NCBI RefSeq assembly: GCF_033807575.1
Contig: NC_084726.1
Span: 6,014,001 to 6,078,000 of the forward strand
Direction of reading: 5' to 3'
Source of the DNA: Cydia pomonella
Taxonomy: Eukaryota > Arthropoda > Insecta > Lepidoptera > Tortricidae
Length of the DNA stretch: 64,000 nucleotides
Shown here: positions 53,655-63,214 of the stretch, one piece after another
How positions within the stretch are numbered: position 1 is the first letter of the stretch
Layout of the letters: each line of letters starts with the position of its first letter
Made by a program: the position numbers and the translations under genes
The notes under the pieces: model-generated
What the model saw: only the letters and a program-made list of their open reading frames with translations
The model's database searches: none
What the model was told of the DNA's origin: nothing

Positions 53655-54035
53655 TATAAACAGGGTGAAACTGTTATGTTCTACCATACATATCGGATAT
53701 GTAGGTCATACTGAATAACTTTTATTATGGGGTCAAACCCGAAATCGCGTAAAAATTTCTGCCGTCTCATACATTTTAGTGAGTCACTTGCAGTGGCGGA
53801 TCGTTAAAATAACTCGATTCCCACCGGTTTGTCTAATGTCAGCCCGTTGAGTACTTTCACGATCGGTTCATGGAGAAAAGGTAACCAAAATTAGCTCCGG
53901 GTTTCCTACGAATATTTGTAATGCGCCGCCACTGGTCACTTGCCAATGTTTTCTATGGAACAGCGAATATTTTACGCTATTTCGGGGTTGGACCCATAGT
54001 AAAAGTTGTTCAGTATGACCCACATACCGTGTTTC
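53655..54035. repeat. Foldback family F element, host of an hAT MITE
   Basis: Left arm GGTCATACTGAATAACTTTT ATTATGGGGTCAAACCCGAA ATCGCGT mirrors right arm ACGCTATTTCGGGGTTGGAC CCATAGTAAAAGTTGTTCAG TATGACC. Removing the insertion at 53783-53942 leaves a ~220-bp unit. Confidence 0.75.
53783..53942. mobile_element. 144-bp hAT-type MITE, second copy, inside foldback element
   Basis: 53791-53934 begins CAGTGGCGG and ends CGCCGCCACTG, flanked by GTCACTTG on both sides (53783-53790, 53935-53942). Reverse-complemented it aligns end to end with 26041-26184 without any length change and with roughly one difference in eight to ten bases. Confidence 0.9.
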
Positions 54036-54127
54036 TATGTCTGATACTCGTATTCATTACTTACAAAGAAATTAAATAAATATTTTTAGCAACAAAAACT
54101 AGTTAAGTGATAGTTATACATATAAGT

Positions 54128-54247
54128 ACAGTCACCATCAGATATATCGGAGCGATGGCCGCACCTTTATTCTCAAGGCGTTTAAGTGTGTGTTCAGATA
54201 TTTTTGAGCACCTCGGCCGCTGCAATATATTTGATGGCAACTGCACC
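54128..54247. repeat. MITE with ACAGTCACCATCAGATATA ends
   Basis: CAGTCACCATCAGATATATC GGAGCG at left; the complement of the right end is CAGTTGCCATCAAATATATT GCAGCGGCC. Related ends near 59975 (ACAGTCGTGATTAGATATAT CGGAG) and 34873. Confidence 0.7.
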
Positions 54248-54532
54248 TATGTTACTTGAGTATTTACATTTATTTATGTAAAATTGCATGACTGTTGTGT
54301 CAAAATATCATTTTAAAATGAGAGCTTAACTTCAATTACGAGTATGGCGGTGGCTGGGTTCCTGCCTTAAGATAAATATGAACATTTTGGTTTACAATAT
54401 CAGTATACGTAATGGATATATACAGTGATGTTAGTATAACTAGCTTTGTTTTAAATGTTCTTATTATGATAATAAAAAAATAAAAAAACATTCTAAAGAC
54501 TAATCAAAAATTTACAAGTGATATTATTCCTG

Positions 54533-54721
54533 TTAAGGCGATCTCAGTCTAGCGTTTTATACGAGCTTATGCGTAAGAGTGTGTAAGCTCGTAAAAACCA
54601 AATGTAAGGAAATGTGACGCACGTATAAGCTCCGCCGCGCGTATAGGCTCCGCCGCGCGTATTAACGTGCCGAAACAACCGTATACGCGCGTAAAAATAC
54701 ACTATTTTGAAACCGCCTTAA
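54533..54721. repeat. 189-bp element with TTAAGGCG termini and a GC-rich 18-bp duplication
   Basis: TTAAGGCGATCTCA at 54533 and (complement of right end) TTAAGGCGGTTTCA at 54721. Inside, GTATAAGCTCCGCCGCGC (54623-54640) is followed at once by GTATAGGCTCCGCCGCGC (54641-54658). TTAA at both edges would suit a piggyBac- or Kolobok-like TTAA target, not proven. Confidence 0.65.
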
Positions 54722-54724
54722 CGT

Positions 54725-55174
54725 CTGATGAGAGACCACACTACACTAGTTTTGCTAAACCTCTGTACCCGCCTAAACGTCGTTCAAATTCAAAACAAAC
54801 TTAAGCCTTTTTAACTTAACTCGTCAGAATTGGTGGCAATCATTCACTTCGAGCAATTCGCAGATTGCTTTTAGTCCCAGAAGATGGCGCTATAAAGACG
54901 CGCTGGGATTTAGTTATTACTTTGATAGATCGTCTTTTTAAATGAGAACGAGTTGAGATAATATTTTAGAATAATTTATAACTTTTGTTGTAGTTTTAGT
55001 TTTAATTTCCCCCCTTGTTTAATCTAGTCTTATTTTTATATGATTTAATGCAGAAAGTTATTTCCATTTCAACACTAATTACATGACATAATAAAATAAA
55101 ATAAATAGTAAATATAAAGTTTTTGTCTGAAAATAATTTCTGGTAAGTACTTTTATCGACGACTCTTATTTTAA
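54725..55174. other. Non-coding DNA, nothing recognised
   Basis: AT-rich, no partner sequences. Confidence 0.4.
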
Positions 55175-55870
55175 CCCAAGTAGCACAAAACTGCATTATA
55201 AGGTGTCACAAACTGTTCACGTCGGTAACTTTAGCATTTATATAGAGTTATAATATGACATCCCAACTGCAATAGCTGAAAATTAAGCTATTGTCTGTAT
55301 AATAACGTTATTATGCATCACCACTGCACAACTGTAATGCTGCAAGCGTTAATATAGGAAAACAGTTCTATATTATACAGCTTTTAGCAATTAATGGAAC
55401 TGAGAGCTGAAATGTGGGACTGTAAGCTGTATTGGCGCATTTTTGTGGGCTTTAACTAAGCTATATTCTGAATAAGACGCCACAAGTGTACCCTTAGACG
55501 CTTGCATTTTAAGAAAGAACATGTGAACTACTATATTGCAATCAGTTATTCAGTGATATCAATTAACAATGATATAATGCGCCTGGCTGCATATAGTGGA
55601 ACTTTAGTAGTGTTAATCAGCTTATTCCATGCAATCCTATAATAACACTTATAAAGCCCCTATGATCGCTTTGGATGAATTCATATACTTCTGAATTACA
55701 GCAAACTGCTGGTTATTAGATCACATGTGGCTTGTGAACCTAATTGGAGCTGAATACTTGTACCAGCGTGGGCTATTAATCTGCTAATGTAGTTAAATAA
55801 GATCTTATAGACTACATTTTTATCGCCTCATAGTTATTTATTTGTTACTCGCCACCAGCGTGGCGACATT

Positions 55871-56107
55871 GTGATCTGGAAACAGAAAAGGAAAACTGGC
55901 GGAATACGCCGAAAAATTAATAGAGAATTTTTTAAATCCCTAAAACTCATACGGAAAGTTTATAGTAGTTCATTGCTAACTGTGCCACTATTTGCGGACA
56001 ATGCGGCCTACAATTATGCTATACACAAATCTATAACTGATTTGTTTGACACAAGATCTCGCCGTGTCAGCTCTTTGCTGACTTATGTACTACGAGTGGA
56101 CACTTAG
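55871..56107 (+). other. Unrecognised 79-codon frame inside the 55175-57019 element
   Basis: The frame is open from about 55813 and reads GDIVIWKQKRKTGGIRRKIN REFFKSLKLIRKV and later FDTRSRRVSSLLTYVLRVDT. It has no ATG near the start of similarity to anything. It is lysine/arginine-rich in its first half. I do not recognise it: decayed element protein, captured host exon or chance are all possible. Confidence 0.25.
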
Positions 56108-56469
56108 ACAGCCCAGTACTAGTCAATGTACCTCGAGTGAACACTGAAATAGCTTCTACCATTCTATTGTTAATACGGTACACATTGGTGAACTGCCATT
56201 TTTTTAGATTTCAATGTTATATATTATTCATTTATCCTAATTAAGTCAACAAAACGACACCGGATTTGTGTAGGAAACCGGATGATTTTATGAGTAACAG
56301 CTTATCGTCAATTTATACGAGTATTATGAATAAAAAAGTATTCTTTGTTCATAACATCGACTTATTTAATACTAAAATTTTCAAGTAAACTGATATTTTG
56401 GGGGCGCGTGTAAAATTTATATACATTCATATAGTATTTGACAATAAAATTTCTTTCCCATTTGCTACG

Positions 56470-56532
56470 GTGACTGCTTACCATCAGGCGGGCCGTATGC
56501 TTGCTTGCCACCATCGTGGTATAAAATAAAAA
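56470..56532 (-). repeat. Repeat R1 fragment
   Basis: Minus strand: TATACCACGATGGTGGCAAG CAAGCATACGGCCCGCCTGA TGGTAAGCAGTCAC. Inserted in the unclassified element. Confidence 0.7.
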
Positions 56533-57256
56533 AAAACATACATGGGAATAAAATCAATGTTGTACTTAGGTACCTAAACTAACGTTTACACCTTCATTGC
56601 ACCTTCTTTATAAACATCACTTCACGAAATAGTTCATGCTAACAATATAAGAAAATAATAAAGGAGTAAAGCAATAAATATTTACAATCGTCCCAATTAT
56701 GCATTCTCAACTCCTTAGAAGCGTTAAATCAATCCTTTTAAGTACTTTTTGCTGAAAAAAAGGCAACAGGGCATTAATAGAGATTAATCAGCCATTAAGC
56801 TGTAAATAGGTAACACGTGATCCACTAATCAGTCAATGTTCAGCTCTTAGGGTGACTGTTACCTTTAGTAATGCTGACAGCTGATTAATTTGTGCCCAAA
56901 ATAGAGTTATATCAGCGCTTACAGCGCCTCTAATACTCTTATTCAGCTGGTTTATACAGCTAAGGGTTCTATTCTGGACAATAATTAAGCTACTATACAG
57001 CAGGTCTGTGCTACTTGGGAACGATCGCCTATTTCTCATCGAGACGAGTCTAATATAGTAAACACCCCTATTATGGGACTGGCACCAGTAATGGGATGGT
57101 ATAGGCAAATCCTGTAAAATAAGTTTTTACCGTCAATTATTAAATGTTGGCAATATTTTACCCTAAACAAGACCAATATAATAATAATAATAATGAATTA
57201 GCGCTTAAGTTGAAAAATATGAAGAGTATGAAAAATTTAACTTAGAGAACCAACAT

Positions 57257-57370
57257 CTTTGGATTGCCGCTTTGTATCGGCAATCCAAAAATGTTGGTTC
57301 GAATCCCACGTTGGTCAGAGTTGATCATAGTTAATTTTTTCATTGTGATTGACATCTGTGTATATCTCAC
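57257..57370 (+). repeat. tRNA-like SINE-C copy with 5' hairpin
   Basis: AACCAACATCTTTGGATTGC C, a 10-nt loop, then GGCAATCCAAAAATGTTGGT T: a 21-bp stem with one mismatch. The right arm continues into the box B-like GGTTCGAATCCCACGTTGG and AATTTTTTCATTGTGATTGA CATCTGTG. Confidence 0.7.
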
Positions 57371-57896
57371 CGTTAATTTGTAAAAATTCGTCAGTTTACA
57401 TACTTGTTAGTTAAATTATAAATTAACGGTAGGTAGATTACTAATTATCCTAACCTACGTTAAGTTACGTTAAATTTATTTAAAAAAGTGAATATTGAAA
57501 GGTCAAAATATGAATAGTTCCTAAATCTAATCCGTTTCACTTAATATTTTACCAAAGCACGTATTTCCTGTTTCAAATGAACTACCGGAAATAACAATTC
57601 CACACATCGCTAGTGGAATTCCACGAGTTCCGTTTACGTTGTTTTTTGTGGAACAATTAAATTCTTGAGTTTTATTTCTTGTTCGCATTTGTTTTCGGTA
57701 ACTTAAGGTTGAATTCCAATATATAAAGGTGAAGGTGAATATTTTTCTTTTTTTTTTCTTTTTCAACACTTTTCTGACACGTATCAGATGGATAGTGACT
57801 TGAGTCACTTGAAACAAGTAGAAAGTTCCTGAAATACTATTCCAATCTCAGGTAATTTCATCATCAGGTGATTTGTGACATGTAATATTTTTATGG

Positions 57897-58055
57897 AGTG
57901 GGTGCCACACCGTAAACGCTGGCATGGTCGGCATAAGAGGAGATGGCGGGACGACCTGGACGCATTTCTCAGCAACTGGACGGATGCTGCAGTTAATCGG
58001 GAAGAGTGGAAGTCTAGGGGGAGGCCTTTGCCCAGCAGTGGGACACTTTTTAGGC
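57897..58055 (+). pseudogene. LINE ORF C-terminal remnant
   Basis: Reads WVPHRKRWHGRHKRRWRDDL DAFLSNW and NREEWKSRG. The pattern GR.K.RWRDDLDAF...W...A..R..W...G(EAFAQQWD) is the well-known tail of a family of insect LINE ORFs. The last block GEAFAQQWD is present only after a one-base frame change (near 58020). Strongly 5' truncated, non-functional. Confidence 0.75.
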
Positions 58056-58201
58056 TAGTTAAAAAAATATACATATTTATATAACAAACACTAATGTCAA
58101 ATGTAATGTAACATAAAGGCGAACTTATCCCAATTAGCCCCTTTATTTAAACTTTGAATAACGAATAAAAGGTACAAAGATAAAAGCGTGCCTTTGATAC
58201 T

Positions 58202-58877
58202 AAAATATTAATACCAAAAGGCAAAATAGCCGTTAGAGCTCGTTTAGCATTCATGCGGCCGCCATTCAGAATTCCCTACTAATATTAGAAATACAGAAGC
58301 AACTCTGTCTGTGTGTGTGTCTTGTCGCTTTGGTTTAATTTAATTTTAATTTAATTTTACCTCTTTACCAATATTCCTAGATTTCAAAACGGAATAGTTT
58401 CAAACTCCCTGAATCTCAGAACGCCTTACTTTTTTTCTCATAATACCACATACTCAAAATGCCTAAACTTCAAATCGACTCGGTGTCAATGCCATAATAC
58501 CTAAATATCAAATTACCTACATTAATGAATGCTATTTTATCCAATATTATCGTCTTTAGTTCCAGAAGAAGACATTCTGAGATTAAAGCATTTTGACATA
58601 ATTTGAGCATTTTGGTAAATGGGTAAAATGAAATTAAGGCCCAATCAAACCAAAAAAGGTGAATAATGAGATGACGAATAACAGAGAGGTACCTATGGAG
58701 GGAAAAAACAAGGTGCGCCGACCCCAAACGGGAAAAGGGCAAGCGACCGATGTTTATAAATAAGGGCATTAGGTACATATAAAATCCGTGCCAATTGATA
58801 AATAAAATACAAAAATATTAATTACAAAACGGAAAATAGCCGTTAAAGCTCGTTTAGCATTCATGCGGCCGCCATTG
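58202..58877 (+). repeat. Pair of ~66-bp direct repeats, 610 bp apart
   Basis: AAATAGCCGTTAGAGCTCGT TTAGCATTCATGCGGCCGCC ATT at 58224-58266 recurs with one substitution at 58834-58876, each preceded by AAAATATTAAT. The 540 bp between contain family R4-like text at the left edge and otherwise unassigned AT-rich sequence. Confidence 0.75.
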
Positions 58878-58879
58878 AG

Positions 58880-59571
58880 AAACGGAACGTTTTTCATGTT
58901 TAAAAAAAGATGTGGCTATTTCCAGGTCGCGGTATTCATCTGCGCATAGTAGCTAGTGATGGGACGATAGAAAAAGTAAATTGTTACGGCTTTTGAAATA
59001 GAGGTTTGAGTTTTATAATTTGATACAATAATGGATTCCAACCACAATAAGTTTGCATCGACGTGGCACTCTTGGCAAGTTGGCACAGATAGTGACATTG
59101 GATAGCCGTGTAGTCGGCGTCAGCAAAATTCTTGAAAGGCCGCCTTAAACCGCCTACAATGTAGTATCTACGTCTCTCAGATGGCTATCGATTTTAGTAT
59201 TTGTATACGCTTGTGTTAAAAAAAGAGAAAAAACAATTACTCAACTTTTACCACTTAAGTGATTACAACTGAAACTTGAATAAGTTTTCATTCGATGCCT
59301 AGTTTTTTTTTTATGATAGATTTTACAATGTACCTATATATTCACTGTAGACTAAATAAACACCCAGTATTTCGTCGAGTCGCCGAACACTTTCTGATAT
59401 CTTACTGCATATAAATACCTACCTACCGTTCCCTGTATGTCTGCAGAAAGTCTCCTAAAAAGGATGTGTATTTTTTTTATTAAAGGAAAAAAATACCCAG
59501 AAGCCCATTCGCCCAGAAGGCATGTATACCAAAGGGAAGGAATGGAAAGATTTGCGAGGTTCTGGTAGGCT
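58880..59571. other. Non-coding DNA, nothing recognised
   Basis: No motif or repeat link found. Confidence 0.4.
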
Positions 59572-59645
59572 TCTGTAGTTCAATTGGTTAAAAGCAATGC
59601 ACGGATTGCAGAGGTTGCGGGTTCAAGTCCGCCCATAGTATCGGT
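59572..59645 (+). repeat. tRNA-like SINE head, not a working tRNA
   Basis: CTGTAGTTCAATTGGTTAAA (box A-like) and GCGGGTTCAAGTCCGCC (box B) are spaced as in a tRNA. The T stem has mismatches and the acceptor strands (GGCTTCT / CCATAGT) do not pair, so it is a SINE or tRNA pseudogene. AATAAACCC lies about 50 bp downstream. Confidence 0.6.
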
Positions 59646-59649
59646 CGAA

Positions 59650-61184
59650 ACGTATCTGCGTGTTCGAAATTGGAGTGTTAATAAACCCTAAAACAATAAC
59701 CGATAACCGTGAAATGTAAAAATATACATCGAATATGCCCATCACTAAAACGGTTCCGTTTAACGCGAACTGGAATTGCGGATTTGTGAGCGATTGTTTG
59801 AAATAAGTGACCTGCTCTGTTTGGATTTAATTAATTGAACGTTGTTTTGAATTTAGATTGCCAATTCTGAGCTATATTCGTGCTTTGATTTTGTTTAGTA
59901 AGTTAAAATAAATCGTTCTATGCTATTTGTTTGTCGTATTACACACTTCATTGCATAGAAAACCATTGTACAGTCGTGATTAGATATATCGGAGAGGTAA
60001 AAGCGTTCATAAATATCGGAAAAAATTGTTTATACTCGTACCATATAAGTTATATAATTATTTTGATACACTCCATTACGCTCCCACTACTGAAAAGAAT
60101 CTAATTGCATATCATACATTTAAATCCATCCAACGGTGAGGCTGTAGGGCGTGTCGCGAAATGAAATAAATATATAATGCACTCAATAAACATAACCCTC
60201 GTAAAAATAGTAATTAGATTGAAATAATTTGATACTTGTGATGTCCGCTACGTTACTACAAAAAAATATTCGAGAAAGTGTCAAATTATGCGCTTAAAAC
60301 AGCTTTTTCGTTTGCAAATATTGAATGAACCCATCCAAATGGAAAGATGAGTAATTCAAATAAAATTAGACTTTATCGCATTGTCATAAAGTTCTATTCG
60401 ACTTGGCTTGTAACAAAGATTTATTTACTCTTACACTTTCTGTGTTTATGATTAAATTTTGCACCTTATCCAATTGTAATAAAGTGGAAATTGTTAAAAT
60501 ATATTTGGCGTTGGCTTTACACGCTTTCTTGGCCTAAGAAAATAACACGTTTTCTGGCTCATTGGCTTTCCTAATGTCGCAAAAGCATTTAAGGGTTTTC
60601 CTTATGTAAATGTGTATTGAGGCATTATTTTATGAGGTCTGAGTCAAATCTGTTATCAGTGTACGTTAGAATTGGCTTGATAGTAATTTTTGACCCGAAT
60701 TCTTTGTCTTAAGACGAAAGGAAACGACCGCCCCGAAACCGCCTTTCCATACAAACGTAGTCCCCATTTTCCTCTCTGGATATTAACATTATTGAAAATA
60801 TTTATACAAAATTTGATGTCTTATAATCATAGCAATGTCCAACCTTTTGATTTTTTTCGATTTATTCAATATGATAAGAGTTAGGAGCATTTAAAAATTT
60901 GAATGAAATCTGTTTTTCGCTCCTAACTTTTATAATAATAAAAAAAAAACGAAAAAAAAAAAATCTAACGATCCCATACCTATGCTTAAAACACAATCAA
61001 ATTGTGAGGGAGGAAAATGAGGGCTACGTTTGTATGGAGAATCGATCTTCCCCATTCCTCTTAAAGGGATATGATGGGATTGATGGGGTTTGAAATTTAG
61101 TTGTTAAGTTGTACTAAGAGGTGGGGTTGAGAACAATTTAATTACTTCTTCGTGGACAAAATCGCGGGTAAAATACAGTTCCCT
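59650..61184. other. Non-coding DNA, nothing recognised
   Basis: A MITE-like end near 59975 (see 54128-54247). The 64-codon frames at 60690 and 60899 have no motif. Confidence 0.4.
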
Positions 61185-61240
61185 ACAAATATAGAGGTAA
61201 TAAATGCGAAAGAAACTCTTTCTGTCTGTCTGTGTGTTTC

Positions 61241-62790
61241 CTCTTCACCAGGGGCGGATTAAGAAGGCGCGGGGCCCTTAGCACAATAACTCGCGGGGCC
61301 CCCTGGTTTGAAAAAAAAAGATTAAGTGCGAGTCGGACTCGCACCCCGAGGATTCAGTACCATCACAACGTTTTTACGATGTCTTAATTTTATTTGACTA
61401 GTTCTCGATTAGTTTGTAACATGTTATGCAGTGTATCTTATAGTTTCGCCATGTCCGTCTATCCGAGGGTTTGCTCCGTGATCGTTAGTGCTAGATAGCT
61501 GTAATTTGGCATGGATACATAAATTATGCATTGCGACAGTACGGTAAAATAAAAACTACCTATAAAAAAATTAGGGTACCCAAATACAAAATGTCTTTTC
61601 TTATTTTTTTTTTTTTTGCTTTGACCCTACAGTGTGGCATGTGGTTGGATAAGGTCTTTCAAAACGAATAACGGTCTTCAAAAATTTTTTTATAAACTTA
61701 TTATTTTCGGAAATAATCGCTCCGAAAGAAAAAATTAAAGCTTAATATATACTTTCAATGAAAACTATAGAAAACTATAGTACCTAAAAGTGTGGTATGC
61801 AACCTTTTACTACTATAGTAGTTCTGTCTATACACATTAATTAGTAGACATAACTACTACATTGGCAAAAAGTTGCAGAATTGTTCTATAAGCGATTAGG
61901 GAGAAGGGCGGGGCGCGTCTTCGTGGATGACACGAACTATAGGTATATGACGTCATTTAAAATCCGGAGTATTTTTCTTATTTATTTATTTTAAGGAATT
62001 CCGATTTTTTTATTTGTTTCTTTTTTGCCATTTTCAAAAAGCCTAATTTTAATGAAGATGTGTTATCTTATCACATTTCCTATCTTTTATATAGGTTTCC
62101 TCCGTCGGTTTTCATCATCATCGTCGATAATATTGTATTGTCACTGATTTTTCCCTAGTATGCGAATTTTTAGATTTTGGCTCGCCTGCTGCTCGGCCTT
62201 AGTTCTTGCTCGAAAGTACGACTTGCTGGGATACTTTGGGTATCAGCCGTAGAGGAGCGCGTCCTTTGGCCTACTACGGGTTCAAAGCTGATTATCATTA
62301 GGCATTAGCTGTAAGGTGCAATTTGTTATTTGAAATAATAAAAAAAATCATCCTTCCTTGCTTTTCACTAATATGTTTTTATTAACACAGTATCTTCTTT
62401 TGTTCGTTTCCGAGCTCTGCTGTTTCCTGCAGCTTATAGCCATGCATACAATTTTGAAACACGCTGCACCTTCGGTTTCATGCTAAACTCTGCTCTTGGT
62501 TTTTGCGTAAGCCTAAAAATTATTTAAATTTGGTATGGTCATAAAGAAAAATTTACAGGATAATAACAAATAATAATAATTGATCAATATTGTTACTGAC
62601 TTACGAAACAAATACATTGTAAATAAAATGTGATAGTACAGGATCCGCGGAGTGCGAGTTCTACTTGAACTTGGCCGGTTCCACGTGCCGAAATCGCATG
62701 GTCAGGGTCGGAGCGCGGGGCCCCCCTTAGGCGCGGGGCCCTTAGCATATGCTTTTTCTGCTGTTCGGTTAATCCGCCACTGCTCTTCAC
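61241..62790. mobile_element. hAT-type nonautonomous element with perfect 8-bp target duplication
   Basis: Element 61249-62782. Ends CAGGGGCGGATTAA and TTAATCCGCCACTG (13 of 14 paired). CTCTTCAC flanks both sides (61241-61248, 62783-62790). GC-rich subterminal blocks GGCGCGGGGCCCTTAGCA appear near both ends. No transposase frame. Most of its length is a second transposon (61320-62685), so the original hAT unit was only about 170 bp. Confidence 0.9.
61320..62685 (+). repeat. Family G element nested inside the hAT element
   Basis: Left end AGTGCGAGTCGGACTCGCAC CCCGAGGATTCAGTACC; right end GAGTGCGAGTTCTACTTGAA CTTGGCCGGTT, both known from family G (compare 24275-25045). The interior is AT-rich with a possible further insertion around 61900-62340. 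Confidence 0.6.
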
Positions 62791-63030
62791 GCATAAACCT
62801 CTGAACTTATTTAGATGAAATTTCTTATAGATATAGTTGATGTTCTGCGAAAGGACGTTATTAGTTTACTTTTAGATACAGGGATGTTTTCATTAATCAA
62901 TACAACATCATCATCCACGCAGACGAAGTCCGCATAAATATTAAGATGACGATAAATTTTGGTGACGGACAGGTATCATGTAAGTATTGTTTTATGAACT
63001 GGTTATTCATGGCATCGACTTCATTTCTGT

Positions 63031-63210
63031 AGTAAGTGGTGGGTTGGCCTACGCGGCTCAGATATTCAATGCACATGTGGCACGGCTCCCCAAACGATGA
63101 TACACATGCTGTCCTGCCTAGCAAACCCGCACACATGTTCCGAACAAGATCTACGGGACGCAACAGACAGGGCGTTAAGCGTCGCTACCTTCTGGTCCCG
63201 CTTAATATAA
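63031..63210 (+). pseudogene. LINE reverse-transcriptase ORF, zinc-binding C-terminal end
   Basis: A 59-codon open frame ends at TAA 63208-63210 and contains QCTCGTAPQTMIHMLSC and ALSVATFW. A CxC(G)...(T)xxHxxxxC cluster followed by a short helix is the usual C-terminal end of Jockey/CR1-like LINE ORFs. Everything upstream is missing, as in 5'-truncated copies. Function would be nucleic-acid binding during retroposition. Confidence 0.65.
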
Positions 63211-63214
63211 AACC

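Larger units (their letters stand above)
55175..57019. mobile_element. Unclassified 1.85-kb inverted-repeat element
   Basis: CCCAAGTAGCACAAAACTGC at 55175-55194 and its inverted counterpart at 57000-57019 (complement CCCAAGTAGCACAGACCTGC) match at 18 of 20 positions. Both subterminal regions (55200-55850, 56745-57000) are packed with AGCTG/CAGCT-, TTAAGCT- and GTTATTA-type motifs and small hairpins, for example CAATAGCT/AGCTATTG at 55270-55293 and the 16-bp palindrome ATAATAACGTTATTAT at 55299-55314. The middle holds one 79-codon frame (to 56107) with no known motif. An R1 fragment is inserted at 56470-56532. No target duplication is obvious (left flank ...TTTTAA, right flank AACGAT...). Confidence 0.55.
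61185..62870 (+). repeat. Family R4 repeat, split by an hAT element
   Basis: Left part TACAAATATAGAGGTAATAA ATGCGAAAGAAACTCTTTCT GTCTGTCTGTG...CTCTTCAC and right part CTCTTCACGCATAAACCTCT GAACTTATTTAGATGAAATT T join into one continuous R4 sequence once 61249-62790 is skipped. Confidence 0.7.

Noticed and set aside
59572..59645. Possible functional tRNA gene
   Set aside because: Boxes A and B are present, but the acceptor strands do not pair and the T stem has mismatches; it fits a SINE head or pseudogene.
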